Shown in pieces: positions 9,466-18,060 of a DNA stretch of 64,000 nt. The DNA comes from Polycladomyces zharkentensis (GTDB lineage: Bacteria; Bacillota; Bacilli; Thermoactinomycetales; JIR-001), in NCBI RefSeq assembly GCF_016938855.1, contig NZ_JAFHAP010000002.1, forward strand, positions 62,001 through 126,000, given 5' to 3'. Within the stretch, counting starts at the first letter, position 1. Every line of letters starts with the position of its first letter. Under the pieces are notes generated by a model, which was given only the letters and a program-made list of their open reading frames with translations, was not told where the DNA came from and did not search any database. A program made the translations under genes and the position numbers.

Positions 9466-9585
9466 ACCGGGCGCAGCACGCTGGCAAAGTACACTGCCCA
9501 GGGGGAATTTCCTCGCGCGAATCCGTTCTCCTCTCGCTTGGGTTCAGGTTCGCACACCCGGAAAAACATTTCCCCCTGTTGAAAT
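9466..9585. repeat. dispersed intergenic repeat, copy 2
   Basis: Lies in the gap between gdpP and the DUF2232 gene. In direct orientation it parallels the right half of the 24.75-25.03 kb copy, from GCGCAGCACGCTGGCAAAGTA through CCGGAAAAACATTTCCCCCT, with many substitutions. It is the most diverged copy. Confidence 0.5.
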
Positions 9586-9601
9586 GACCGGACTCACCGG
9601 T

Positions 9602-10501
9602 TTACTCACCGTTCTCTTTCCATTTTCCACGTAAATCAAAGGCCATATCCATCATGCCGATCAGGTGAATCCCCATCAACAGAAGCGGAAACGGAAAGGA
9701 CAGGACGGCGACGGCAACAACCCATCCCCGACTCCAACCGCGGCGACGAAAGACGAACGCCAGGAAGCTGAAACCCTGGATCAGAATCAGCAATGTAAAG
9801 ACGGGTAACGCCGGAGCCAAGCCACCAGCACCGTCCTTGCTCAACAGCGTGAACAAGATCAGTGCCAAATAAACGACAAAGAAAGACCGGGGAAACCGCC
9901 ACCGATCAAAAGACGGAAGGTATTTACCAGGGAACCCCCGTTTGATTAACCACTTTCTGCCGATGAGGAAACTGACCGACACGACACCGAACGTCACAGT
10001 GCCCAAGGTGACAGGCAGGAAGAGCGAAAGTGGCAGTTTCGGCATCACGTAGTCCATATCATATCCCTGCATCATCCGCTCGGTTTCCGCCAGTTGCTTT
10101 TGCCATTCGGACTGAAACGCTTCCATGATGTGGAATGATTGCTCCGCGATAACCAATGTCAACAACAGGAGCAACACGGAGACGATCCAGCCACCCAGCA
10201 CGACGTCCACAGCGCGCATACGCGGCAGCCGGTACAGCTCTCCCATCACGATTCCTGCGGCCATGCCGAACAGCGCCAGTGAAAGCACAACCGGATGAAA
10301 GAGCAGCAAAAGAAGCAATCCCAACACTGACGCAAATCCAACGGCGGAAACCCACGAGCGTTTGGCGGTGTGAATGAAAAATGGAAGGGGAAAAAGCCAG
10401 ATGGTGAAAAGGGAGAACGGGGTAAAGAGCGAGGCGAACAGCGGGATGAATGCCGCGCACAACCAAAACCCGTCCCGTACCCGATCAGTTGGTCCCGTCA
10501 A
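9602..10501 (-). CDS. DUF2232 multi-span membrane protein, YybS family
   Basis: 299 residues with about eight hydrophobic segments and a substrate-transporter-like S-component architecture, the pattern of DUF2232/YybS. It is always found upstream of gdpP, and the order is kept here with 233 bases between. The start is TTG at 10501, chosen because AGAGGTGA lies just upstream and the protein then begins TGPTDRVRDGFWL with a cytoplasmic N-end before the first span; a frame open to 10711 runs through the neighbouring gene. Function unknown; a role in membrane transport is only inferred. Confidence 0.85.
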   Translation of the reverse strand: MTGPTDRVRDGFWLCAAFIPLFASLFTPFSLFTIWLFPLPFFIHTAKRSWVSAVGFASVLGLLLLLLFHPVVLSLALFGMAAGIVMGELYRLPRMRAVDVVLGGWIVSVLLLLLTLVIAEQSFHIMEAFQSEWQKQLAETERMMQGYDMDYVMPKLPLSLFLPVTLGTVTFGVVSVSFLIGRKWLIKRGFPGKYLPSFDRWRFPRSFFVVYLALILFTLLSKDGAGGLAPALPVFTLLILIQGFSFLAFVFRRRGWSRGWVVAVAVLSFPFPLLLMGIHLIGMMDMAFDLRGKWKENGE

Positions 10502-10508
10502 AACCGCG

Positions 10509-10820
10509 TCACCTCTTGTTGATATAGTCGTCCAGTGCGGAGAGATCCCCGTACCATTCTTCCAATTGATGTCCTTCGCGAATGTGCTCGCGCAATTTAT
10601 GTTTGACAACCTGATCAATTTCCCTGTAGGAATAACCCAAACGGCGCGCCATGACATATGTCGCCATAACCAGACTGGCCAGACTGTCAAGGATGATATG
10701 CTGATTGGCATGATGCAACCCTTTGAACAGATTGGCCTGCTGATCCAGCATCTCCGTCTTCAACCAATCGATCACTTTCACACTTTTGGCTATCTGTACA
10801 TGTTGCTCCGGCCGGCTCAT
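10509..10820 (-). CDS. MazG-like family protein
   Basis: 103 residues, all-alpha, resembling the small MazG-like/dUTPase-fold proteins found beside rpsR in several Bacillales. Helices such as LKTEMLDQQANLFKGLHHANQHII and the segment DSLASLVMATYVMARRLGYSY fit the nucleotide-pyrophosphohydrolase fold, but the EExxE metal motif is not obvious, so enzymatic activity is uncertain. The ATG at 10820 has AAGGAG eight bases upstream. Its stop is seven bases from the start of the DUF2232 gene, so the two form one unit. Confidence 0.75.
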   Translation of the reverse strand: MSRPEQHVQIAKSVKVIDWLKTEMLDQQANLFKGLHHANQHIILDSLASLVMATYVMARRLGYSYREIDQVVKHKLREHIREGHQLEEWYGDLSALDDYINKR

Positions 10821-10907
10821 GGCAAACACTCCTTAGGAAACTTTGAGGAGTGATTTCAACATGCCGCGCGCCTTTTCCTGCTTTTCCATCCTTCTCCACC
10901 GCCCATT

Positions 10908-10941
10908 GCAAAAAAACAGGGGCTGCCTGTGCCCCTGTCGC
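10908..10941 (-). terminator. terminator of the rpsF-ssb-rpsR operon
   Basis: On the minus strand ACAGGGGC and GCCCCTGT enclose a seven-base loop and are followed by TTTTTTT, immediately after the rpsR stop. Confidence 0.85.
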
Positions 10942-10942
10942 T

Positions 10943-11170
10943 TTAGTCGGTCGTGTACGGCAACAACGCCATTTGGCGTGCCCGTTTGATCGCACGGGTC
11001 AATTGCCGCTGGTATTTGGAAGAAGTTCCGGTTACCCGACGCGGCAGGATTTTCCCGCGCTCGCTGATGAACTTCTTCAGCAGGTCCACGTCTTTATAAT
11101 CGATGTAATCGATTTTGTTCACCGTAAAGTAGCACACTTTGCGGCGTTTGTGTCCACGACGGCGAGCCAT
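10943..11170 (-). CDS. rpsR: 30S ribosomal protein S18
   Basis: 75 residues, standard. Basic N-terminus [15 protein letters not shown] and the S18 signature [25 protein letters not shown]-type core. It sits on the platform of the 30S subunit with S6. Only one cysteine is present near the start, so this is not the four-cysteine zinc form. Last gene of rpsF-ssb-rpsR. Confidence 0.98.
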   Translation of the reverse strand: MARRRGHKRRKVCYFTVNKIDYIDYKDVDLLKKFISERGKILPRRVTGTSSKYQRQLTRAIKRARQMALLPYTTD

Positions 11171-11218
11171 GTTCCATCCTCCTTTCGCATAAGCGGGATT
11201 TCAATCAGTGATTCCGTA

Positions 11219-11671
11219 TCAGAAGGGCAGATCGTCGTCAGAGATGTCGATCGGCTTTCCATCATCCGCAAACGGGTCGTCGAAATCGTTGTTGCTCTTC
11301 GGCGAGAAGCGCTGGGAATCCCCCTCCATGCCGGGATTCCGGGACGCACCTCCAGCCGGTTCGAGGAAACGGACATCTTCAGCCACTACTTCCGTCACCC
11401 AAACCCTGCGTCCTTCATTGTTTTCGTAACTGCGGACCTGCAATCGACCGTCCACCCCGACCAGGCGGCCTTTTTTCAGGTAGTTGGCGCAGTTCTCCGC
11501 CAACTGGCGCCATGTGACAATCGGGATGAAGTCAGTCTCCCGTTCCCCTTGCTGATTGGTGAACCGACGGTCCACAGCGATGGTGAAGGAAGCCACAGCG
11601 ACACCGCTCGGCGTGTAACGGAGTTCGGGATCCCGGGTCAACCGACCGATCAGAACCACCCGATTCAGCAT
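11219..11671 (-). CDS. ssb: single-stranded DNA-binding protein
   Basis: 150 residues. An N-terminal OB fold ([20 protein letters not shown]) is followed by a short polar linker and the acidic tip DISDDDLPF, which recruits replication and repair proteins. It coats exposed single strands at forks. It lies between rpsF and rpsR, the standard arrangement, with a GGAGAG ribosome site. Confidence 0.98.
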   Translation of the reverse strand: MLNRVVLIGRLTRDPELRYTPSGVAVASFTIAVDRRFTNQQGERETDFIPIVTWRQLAENCANYLKKGRLVGVDGRLQVRSYENNEGRRVWVTEVVAEDVRFLEPAGGASRNPGMEGDSQRFSPKSNNDFDDPFADDGKPIDISDDDLPF

Positions 11672-11719
11672 GTAACAACTCTCCTTTTTTCGCCGATTCC
11701 TCTCTCAAACGACCTACCC

Positions 11720-12010
11720 TTATTTCTCTTCCAGGTTGATGATCATGTGACGGATCACGTTGTCGTTGATCTTGATGGTGCGATCCAGTTCATTGACGAC
11801 TTCCGGGGTGGCGTTGAACGTCACCACGGTGTACACGCCGTCACGGAACTTCTTGATCTCATAGGCAAGACGACGTTTGCCCATTTCGTTCACTTCGATG
11901 ATTTCACCGCCGTTGTTGGTGATCACCGAATGCACCTTTTCCCGCGTTGCGCGAAGGTTCTCATCGTCCAGATCCGGACGCACGATGTACATCAGCTCGT
12001 ATTTCCGCAT
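11720..12010 (-). CDS. rpsF: 30S ribosomal protein S6
   Basis: 96 residues, standard length; starts MRKYELMYIVRPDLDDE and ends with the conserved hydrophobic strand RHMIINLEEK. It pairs with S18 in the 30S platform. First gene of the rpsF-ssb-rpsR operon, preceded by AGGAGGTG and by a GC-rich leader that may be the S6:S18 feedback site. Confidence 0.98.
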   Translation of the reverse strand: MRKYELMYIVRPDLDDENLRATREKVHSVITNNGGEIIEVNEMGKRRLAYEIKKFRDGVYTVVTFNATPEVVNELDRTIKINDNVIRHMIINLEEK

Positions 12011-12017
12011 CCTTTAC

Positions 12018-12062
12018 ACCTCCTTTTGGACTTTGCGGTCCCTGCCCGTCGGCAGGAACAAG
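12018..12062 (-). promoter_or_regulatory. possible S6:S18 autoregulatory leader of rpsF
   Basis: On the minus strand the rpsF leader folds as two small stems, CCTGCC/GGCAGG and GGAC/GTCC, the second enclosing CCGC. The known S6:S18-binding leader RNA of bacteria presents an unpaired CCG in a stem just upstream of rpsF. The resemblance is by eye and the consensus was not computed. Confidence 0.35.
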
Positions 12063-12209
12063 GAGTGGATATACACAAAACCACAATTCTATATTCTAAC
12101 AGAATCCAAGAACGGTGGCAAGAAGTCATTTCAAAACGTCACGAGCTTGTCGGGCAACGGTGCCAGCATCGTTTTCCGTTCACTTCACCTGCGTCCACAG
12201 CTCTTTCTC

Positions 12210-13313
12210 TTATACATTGAACCGGAAATGCATTACATCACCGTCACGCACGACGTAATCCTTGCCTTCCAAGCGCAACAACCCTTTTTCCCGAGCCGCC
12301 GCGAGTGAACCTGCCGCCATGAGGTCCTCATAACCGATCACCTCGGCGCGGATGAAACCCCGTTCAAAGTCGCTGTGAATGACACCGGCCGCCTGCGGTG
12401 CTTTGGTCCCCCGGCGAATCGTCCAGGCCCGCACCTCTTTTTCCCCTGCGGTAAAATAGGTGATCAGCCCCAACAATTGATACGCCGCCGCCACCAACCG
12501 GTCCAATCCGGACTGTTCCAAACCCAAATCCGCAAGGAATTGCCGCCGTTCCTCTCCTTCCAATTCGGCAATCTCCGCTTCCAGCTGGGCACTGATCGGG
12601 ACCACCTCGGCTCCTTCTTCGTCCGCGATCCGCTTCACTTCCTGCACATACGGATTGGACCACGGATCAGCCGCATCTTCTTCTCCCACATTGGCGGCAT
12701 ACAACACTTTTTTCGCAGTCAACAAATTGAGCGTTCCCCTGACGGCCTCGCGTTCCTCATCGGACAGCTCCACCCGTCGGGCCGGAATCCCCTCCGTCAG
12801 GGCCTCCTTCAACTTGACCAGTGCCGCATGTTGCAACATGGCCATCTTGTCTCCGCTTTTTTTCTGCCGGCTGACACGCTCCAACCGACGCTCCACCGAC
12901 TCCAGATCAGCAAGAATCAATTCCAGATTGATCGTTTCGATGTCGCTGGCCGGATCCACTTTGCCCGCCACATGGGTGATGTTTTCATCCTCAAAACAGC
13001 GGACGACGTGAATGATCGCGTCCACTTCGCGAATATGGGACAAAAACTGGTTTCCCAACCCTTCCCCCTTGCTGGCCCCCTTTACCAAACCGGCGATGTC
13101 CGTAAACTGAAAATGCGTCGGCACCACCCGCTGGGGCTTCACCATCTCGGCCAGACGGTCCAGCCGTTCGTCTGGCACATCCACTACGCCCACATTGGGA
13201 TCAATGGTACAAAACGGGTAGTTGGCCGATTCGGCCCCCGCCCGCGTGATGGCGTTAAACAGTGTTGATTTCCCCACATTGGGCAAACCTACAATGCCCG
13301 TCGTCAATGGCAT
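12210..13313 (-). CDS. ychF: ribosome-associated OBG-family ATPase YchF
   Basis: 367 residues. A TRAFAC-class P-loop NTPase: GLPNVGKSTLFNA at residues about 8-20, switch regions and FTDIAGLVKGASKGEG, a coiled helical insert, and a C-terminal TGS domain. YchF prefers ATP over GTP and associates with ribosomes and stress regulation. It stands between the small DUF951 gene and the rpsF operon, matching B. subtilis yyaF. Confidence 0.97.
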   Translation of the reverse strand: MPLTTGIVGLPNVGKSTLFNAITRAGAESANYPFCTIDPNVGVVDVPDERLDRLAEMVKPQRVVPTHFQFTDIAGLVKGASKGEGLGNQFLSHIREVDAIIHVVRCFEDENITHVAGKVDPASDIETINLELILADLESVERRLERVSRQKKSGDKMAMLQHAALVKLKEALTEGIPARRVELSDEEREAVRGTLNLLTAKKVLYAANVGEEDAADPWSNPYVQEVKRIADEEGAEVVPISAQLEAEIAELEGEERRQFLADLGLEQSGLDRLVAAAYQLLGLITYFTAGEKEVRAWTIRRGTKAPQAAGVIHSDFERGFIRAEVIGYEDLMAAGSLAAAREKGLLRLEGKDYVVRDGDVMHFRFNV

Positions 13314-13370
13314 ACTGTCATCTCCCCCCGACCGGGATCAAAATCGCTCCCATCTTTTGTTCACATGAAA

Positions 13371-13390
13371 ATCCGCCTTTTTCAGGCGGA
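13371..13390 (-). terminator. hairpin between DUF951 gene and ychF
   Basis: On the minus strand CCGCC and GGCGG flank a seven-base loop, followed by ATTTTC, just after the DUF951 stop. Weak; may only attenuate read-through into ychF. Confidence 0.4.
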
Positions 13391-13394
13391 ACGT

Positions 13395-13613
13395 TCATTC
13401 ATTGCCTTCTTGATCGGCCGCTTGTATCAGCACTTTTTTCATTTTCTTTTCAAACTGCGACCGGGGCAAGAGCACGCTGTGGCCGCAACCGGTACACTTG
13501 ATCCGAATATCCATCCCCATGCGAATCACTTTCCACGCATTGGTTCCGCAGGGGTGGGGCTTTTTCATCTCTACGATGTCCCCCAAAGCGAACAATTTCC
13601 GTTGCAACACCAT
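13395..13613 (-). CDS. DUF951 small zinc-ribbon-like protein (YyzM-like)
   Basis: 72 residues. DUF951 proteins have a Cys in HPCG and a pair in CTGCG; both motifs are visible (KKPHPCGTNAW and IKCTGCGHSVLLPR). The fold is a small beta barrel with a likely metal site. It is regularly coupled to ychF, as here (about 80 bases upstream). Precise function unknown. Confidence 0.88.
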   Translation of the reverse strand: MVLQRKLFALGDIVEMKKPHPCGTNAWKVIRMGMDIRIKCTGCGHSVLLPRSQFEKKMKKVLIQAADQEGNE

Positions 13614-14015
13614 CCATCACGCTCCTGCTCATGGCCTGTCAACTCGGTCATCTGCTCGTATTCCAGTATAACCGATCTGATCAATCCTGCAACAAAACAA
13701 ACCCAACCTTGTTCGCCGGTGGAGTTGGCGATGAAATGATTCTTGAAATATGAGCCGCTCTTGTCCGAACCGGCTTGCGATCTGGTCTCACGCCAAGCAA
13801 AAAGCGATATCTACTCCCTTAACCGCTCCGAAGTATTCGTTGGGTCCATCATGGCATGAACAAGTCCGCGGAAGATAAAAAACCGGTCATCGCCCGGATA
13901 TCTGCGTGGATTCTGCTATTTGGAAATGATAGAATATTACGAGGATACAAGGAAAAGCGTTGAACCTCACTCTCGGGCAGAGCTGAAGTCAACAACGCCG
14001 TTTTGACATGCTCTT

Positions 14016-14183
14016 TTATCGCACCGCCTCGGGTTCGCAGAGCGGGAGAGAAAAGGAAACGGCGGTTCCGCGCCGGTATTTGCTGTCAATCCCGATTACC
14101 CGCCATGTGCCTGCATATCCGAAACCGGTCCCGCCCGTACAGCGCGAGCGGGCTTTGTCCACTCGGCAGAAATACTCGAAAAC
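14016..14183 (-). pseudogene. remnant of a sensor histidine kinase ATPase domain
   Basis: The minus strand reads VFEYFCRVDKARSRCTGGTG, closely matching the F and G1 boxes of WalK/PhoR-type kinases (IFERFYRVDKARSR..GGTGLGL), then GIDSKYRRGTAVSFSLPL, the end of the HATPase domain. The ten or so residues normally between these (the AI..IVEAHGG helix) are shortened, GLGL has become GFGY, and everything upstream (sensor, DHp helix, N-box) is missing. So this is the last ~55 codons of a decayed kinase gene. The rest of the 13.6-14.57 kb gap shows no gene that I can support; a hairpin (GGCTCCCAA/TTGGGAGCC) is at about 14307-14332. Confidence 0.65.
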
Positions 14184-14574
14184 CTGGCAAGAAATAACCG
14201 ATTCAATGATCGGCTTGCGCCATGTCCAAGTCGTTCGTCTTTTCCTTGACTGGCAACAGGCTCGAAAAAGAACAGCACTACAGCCGTTCCTGTGGTTTGT
14301 GTCATAAAGGGCTCCCAACGTTATCATTGGGAGCCGCCGGCCCAGGCAAGTGGGGCCTTGCTAGCACGCTTTCCTTGTCTCCGTTATATTCCCCGTTCCA
14401 ATCATGATCAATCCATAGGCGACCTTGATTTTTGCGGAATGATCCATTGGCGTTCCGCGACAAAGAGGATGGGCCTTATGGATTTTGATAACGGGCCCCG
14501 ACCTCATGATTCACTGTTGAGCAGATCCGGTAAGCTTCGGCAAACCGCCGGGAGTGAAAAAGGAGAAGTATCGC

Positions 14575-15540
14575 ATGAAACGTAAAAGTCTCAGAGTGCC
14601 GGCGGAGATTACCTTCATCGCCGTTTTTGCGTTCCTGATCAACTTGTGGACGGAAAATGATTCCCAGACATTGTACGACCGGTATTTCGCCTTCATCTTC
14701 AAATGGAAACTGCCGATCATCATCGTGGCACTGCTTTTTTCATCCTTTTATATCTATTTCCGTGAGCAAATCCGCGAATACAAGGAAGATTTGGCGGACA
14801 ACGCCCGCATGTTGCTGCAGGCTTATGACGAGCTGAAGGATTTCAAATGGCGGGCGCGCCTGTTGCATGCCATGAAACGGTTCACCCAAAACGAACCGTA
14901 CGTGCTCGCCGTCCAGTTGTACGAATACACCGTCAAGCGGGAAAGGCGGAAAGTCGTCTTCAAAATCAACCACTTGGACGGGTATGTATGGGAAAACATC
15001 GACCTCAACGCGATGGTGCAGGCATACTACGAGGTGGACGCACGATTGTTCCAGCAATTTGAGCAGGCGGTACGGGCATTTGAAGCGGACTTTCTTGATC
15101 CGCTGTTGGATTTCATCCAGCAGTATCAACCGGAGATCGAAGGAAAGGACGACATCGACGACCGCACGGCCATTCGGTATGCATTCGTGCAACTCGCCCT
15201 CGACCTCCTGGAGACCAAAATCAACTTCGATCTGTTTGTCGACCCCGAAACCAGAAGGAAAATCAACACCCGAAAGCGAACCGGTATTTTAAGGGGCATC
15301 ATGATGAAAGACCGGTTTTACACGTTTTTGCACGATGGGAATAGCGACAAGCAGGGACGAGTATATTTAACCAAAACCATCCGCATCAAAGGCGGGAATT
15401 ATGTTTTCTTGCTCACACTGAGCCCGGATATCCTGGAAGAGGAAAACCACGCCGAGCACTTCGAAAAACTGTCACAAGCATTTGCCCAGGAGATGCACCA
15501 AGCGGAGCAAATCACGTATAATAATGGTGAGATCGACTAA
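14575..15540 (+). CDS. unrecognised two-span membrane protein with long cytoplasmic region
   Basis: 321 residues. A basic start (MKRKSLRVPAE) leads into two hydrophobic segments (about 10-26 and 42-60) separated by a short outward loop, then a long soluble, strongly charged alpha-rich part with coiled-coil-like stretches (REQIREYKEDLADNARMLLQAYDELKDF). The start at 14575 is set by AAAAGGAGAA upstream. I recognise no family. It is followed 15 bases later by a 51-residue frame with its own ribosome site, so both are probably one transcript, ending at a hairpin near 15.8 kb. Possibly a sensor or scaffold; this is not shown. Confidence 0.7.
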   Translation: MKRKSLRVPAEITFIAVFAFLINLWTENDSQTLYDRYFAFIFKWKLPIIIVALLFSSFYIYFREQIREYKEDLADNARMLLQAYDELKDFKWRARLLHAMKRFTQNEPYVLAVQLYEYTVKRERRKVVFKINHLDGYVWENIDLNAMVQAYYEVDARLFQQFEQAVRAFEADFLDPLLDFIQQYQPEIEGKDDIDDRTAIRYAFVQLALDLLETKINFDLFVDPETRRKINTRKRTGILRGIMMKDRFYTFLHDGNSDKQGRVYLTKTIRIKGGNYVFLLTLSPDILEEENHAEHFEKLSQAFAQEMHQAEQITYNNGEID

Positions 15541-15555
15541 AAGGGGGACAAGCGC

Positions 15556-15711
15556 ATGGAGCGCGGCGAGCTGGACAAACAGCGGGAGCAGATGATTATC
15601 GAGCGGCTCAAACGGATGGGGATCAGGGTGGAACCAAAGGGCAACAAAAAAAGAACCCCCGATTTTTCCGCGATCATCGGCCACCCACAGCCGCAATGGG
15701 TAATCAAGTGA
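15556..15711 (+). CDS. 51-residue basic small protein
   Basis: A short frame (MERGELDKQREQMIIERLKR, then a basic tail ending in QPQWVIK) starting 15 bases after the preceding membrane-protein gene. AAGGGGGACA supplies a ribosome site seven bases before the ATG. Composition is helical and charged. Tight coupling and the ribosome site argue for expression; I do not recognise the family. Confidence 0.55.
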   Translation: MERGELDKQREQMIIERLKRMGIRVEPKGNKKRTPDFSAIIGHPQPQWVIK

Positions 15712-15798
15712 GTATGGGTTGAAGAAACCGGCTTATCGATTTTTTCTTTTATACATGCAAGGACTGATACATATTTCCCATATCGGAAATCTGAAGAA

Positions 15799-15850
15799 AG
15801 GGACCGTTTTCTGTGCCCCATGGCAGAAAGAACCGGTCTTTTTTTTGTTT
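15799..15850 (+). terminator. terminator after the 14.5-15.7 kb unit
   Basis: A long imperfect hairpin (GACCG..TTTCTGTGCC paired with GGCAGAAAG..CGGTC) followed by eight Ts, on the plus strand. It also lies just beyond the stop of the convergent YkvI-like gene. Confidence 0.65.
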
Positions 15851-15866
15851 CCGACACCCGCCTGCA

Positions 15867-16916
15867 TCAAATCAACCGTTGCCGGATCGGATGCAACAGC
15901 AATATCATTAAAATAAACAGATTCAATACACCATACAAAGGATACAGAATGTGGATCAAGGCGGCAAAACCCAGACGGCTGAGCGGGATCATCACGATTA
16001 GGACCATCGCCGCAATCATCCAGCGCGGCAATGGAAGCCAATGGGACAAGCGAGAGACCAGACCATGCACATTACTGACGGCGGTGGTGAAAATGGCCAA
16101 CCACAGCACCAGAGAAACCACTCCTACCCACCATGGAGAATAGTGACGCATCAAGGCAAAAAGGGGAATATCATACTGAGGCACCAAATGCGCCACGCGA
16201 AGCAAGGCCATATTGTACAGATACGCCACTGCGCCCAGGCAAACCGAACTGATCACGGCGGCGAACCAAATTTCCGATGAGCGGCGAATTTCCGTCCCCA
16301 ACGTGGACAATACCGCCAACAAAGAAATGATGTTGAACGCCGCATAAGTGATCGCTGACGACCATAACGGGGTTTGCTGAGTCACGTTGGACAGATGCCA
16401 AACCGACACCGGCTCCTTGGCATCCGTTTGCAGAAAGTGGCTGCACACCAACAACAGAATGAGGGTTAAAACCGGCATCAGCAGCGCATTGACCGTCATC
16501 ACCCCTCGCAGATCAAACAACAGCACCCAAAATACGATCGCACACAACACAAATCCGCCTAATATGTAGGATCCGTTCCACTGCTCAAACGTCGCACCAC
16601 TCCCCGCCACCATCACCAAAGTCCCGGTCAACAAAAACAACAGAATCACTCCGTCAAAAAAACGGGCGAGCCGGCCATCCATCAATTGCATCAACATTTC
16701 CGAGTAATGCTGGGTTCGGCGATACCAACTGATTTGAAGCATCGTAACGGTGGCCAAAAAAAACAATGCCATGGACAATACAATCCCCCACCTGCTGTTA
16801 TCGCCGTAAGTGCCAAAAAATTCCCATATTTCCCGACCGGACGCAAAACCCGCGCCAATGGTCGTACCCACAATGGTCATGCTGATTTTGACCGATCGCC
16901 AAACAGATGCCCACAC
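15867..16916 (-). CDS. YkvI-family multi-span transporter-like protein
   Basis: 349 residues with about ten membrane spans and the APC-superfamily style first helix GTTIGAGFASGREIWEFF, a hallmark of YkvI-type proteins. These resemble amino-acid/sodium symporters, but no substrate is known. It is divergent from yyaC with about 100 bases between starts. The start shown gives a short basic N-end before span 1 (MWASVWRSVKISM), as in relatives. Confidence 0.8.
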   Translation of the reverse strand: MWASVWRSVKISMTIVGTTIGAGFASGREIWEFFGTYGDNSRWGIVLSMALFFLATVTMLQISWYRRTQHYSEMLMQLMDGRLARFFDGVILLFLLTGTLVMVAGSGATFEQWNGSYILGGFVLCAIVFWVLLFDLRGVMTVNALLMPVLTLILLLVCSHFLQTDAKEPVSVWHLSNVTQQTPLWSSAITYAAFNIISLLAVLSTLGTEIRRSSEIWFAAVISSVCLGAVAYLYNMALLRVAHLVPQYDIPLFALMRHYSPWWVGVVSLVLWLAIFTTAVSNVHGLVSRLSHWLPLPRWMIAAMVLIVMIPLSRLGFAALIHILYPLYGVLNLFILMILLLHPIRQRLI

Positions 16917-16956
16917 ACCAACCGCCTCCCCAGGCTCGTCGCGGGTTGTCCGTATA

Positions 16957-16986
16957 TGTATATTTCAACCTGTGAATCCGTATACT
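16957..16986 (+). promoter_or_regulatory. possible forespore-type promoter of yyaC
   Basis: TGTATAT at 16957-16963 and TATACT at 16981-16986 are spaced about as expected for a sigma-F/sigma-G type promoter, some 35 bases before the yyaC start. B. subtilis yyaC is forespore expressed. Match judged by eye only. Confidence 0.3.
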
Positions 16987-17019
16987 GGTAAGGACCAAAA
17001 ATATCGGAGGTCGACTGCC

Positions 17020-17607
17020 ATGCGCGAGCTGGTTCCCAGACCCGGATCACCTTACTCCTATCCGTATCGCGTACAGTACACACAGCCTTATGCCGCACAG
17101 GAATGCGCGGAGCGGTTGCATCAAGTCCTTCGCACAAGTGGATCATTCACCCATTTGGCTTGCGTTTGTATCGGAACCGACCGCTCCACCGGGGATGCGC
17201 TCGGTCCGCTGGTCGGAACGTTATTGGAGAAGCACGCACCACCTTCCCTGCATATTTTCGGTACATTGGACGAGCCTGTTCATGCTGTCAATCTGCGTTC
17301 CACGCTGTTCCGCATCCATCAGGAACTGCCTCATCCGTTCATCATCGCGGTGGACGCCTGTTTGGGACAATTGAAAAGTGTCGGATGGATTCAATTGGGT
17401 TTGGGGCCGTTAAAGCCCGGTGCAGGGGTGAACAAAAACCTTCCGGAGGTAGGTCAAGTTCATGTCACGGGAATTGTCAATGTGGCCGGATTTATGGAAT
17501 ATTTCGTTTTACAAAACACCCGATTGGGCGTCGTTATGAAAATGGCGGAAGTCATCGCCGATGCAGTGCAGTTGGCCGTTCGTCAATACCACACCTTGCC
17601 GCGTTGA
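17020..17607 (+). CDS. yyaC: spore protease YyaC
   Basis: 195 residues. YyaC is related to the germination protease GPR and the hydrogenase-maturation fold. Motifs visible are CIGTDRSTGDALGPLVG near residue 50, HAVNL near 95, and IIAVDACLG near 115, which carry the conserved acidic residues. It is made during sporulation in Bacillus. The ATG at 17020 follows CGGAGG; longer in-frame starts run into the divergent gene. It ends in a clear terminator. Its presence indicates a spore former. Confidence 0.9.
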   Translation: MRELVPRPGSPYSYPYRVQYTQPYAAQECAERLHQVLRTSGSFTHLACVCIGTDRSTGDALGPLVGTLLEKHAPPSLHIFGTLDEPVHAVNLRSTLFRIHQELPHPFIIAVDACLGQLKSVGWIQLGLGPLKPGAGVNKNLPEVGQVHVTGIVNVAGFMEYFVLQNTRLGVVMKMAEVIADAVQLAVRQYHTLPR

Positions 17608-17643
17608 AGCACATCCAAACACATTCGTCAGACCGACGTTGTC

Positions 17644-17678
17644 AAGGGATCGGATCCAGTGTCCTGATCCCTTTTTTT
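17644..17678 (+). terminator. yyaC terminator
   Basis: AAGGGATC and GATCCCTT enclose a 14-base loop and run into TTTTTTT. Confidence 0.85.
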
Positions 17679-18060
17679 GTCCATCATCCCATCTTAGATG
17701 ATCTTTGTTCCCGCAATTATTTTTTTGCGATCGGATTGGCATTCGTCTGGGCAAGTTCGGGCGTAGCGGACTAACCGGCCCCAAATGGGGGGAACTGCCA
17801 CTTCAACACCTGATCCGGTATGTTCTATTCCTTGTTCCATTCATCAAGCCCCTCATTCGCCGTTCATGTATGACGCTTTTCCCCTTTTTCGAAGCAACCG
17901 CCCTGTGTTACCTGAATCATCATCATCTTCGTCATTCAAAAGTGCGAAGCCCCCTTCCTTGATTCCTTGGAAATCCCCCAATCAGGCAACTCCTGGATGA
18001 AAGAACGGAAACGACCAAACCCCGTTATCCGCGCTGCCGCCGAAGTGTTAACCAATGGTC

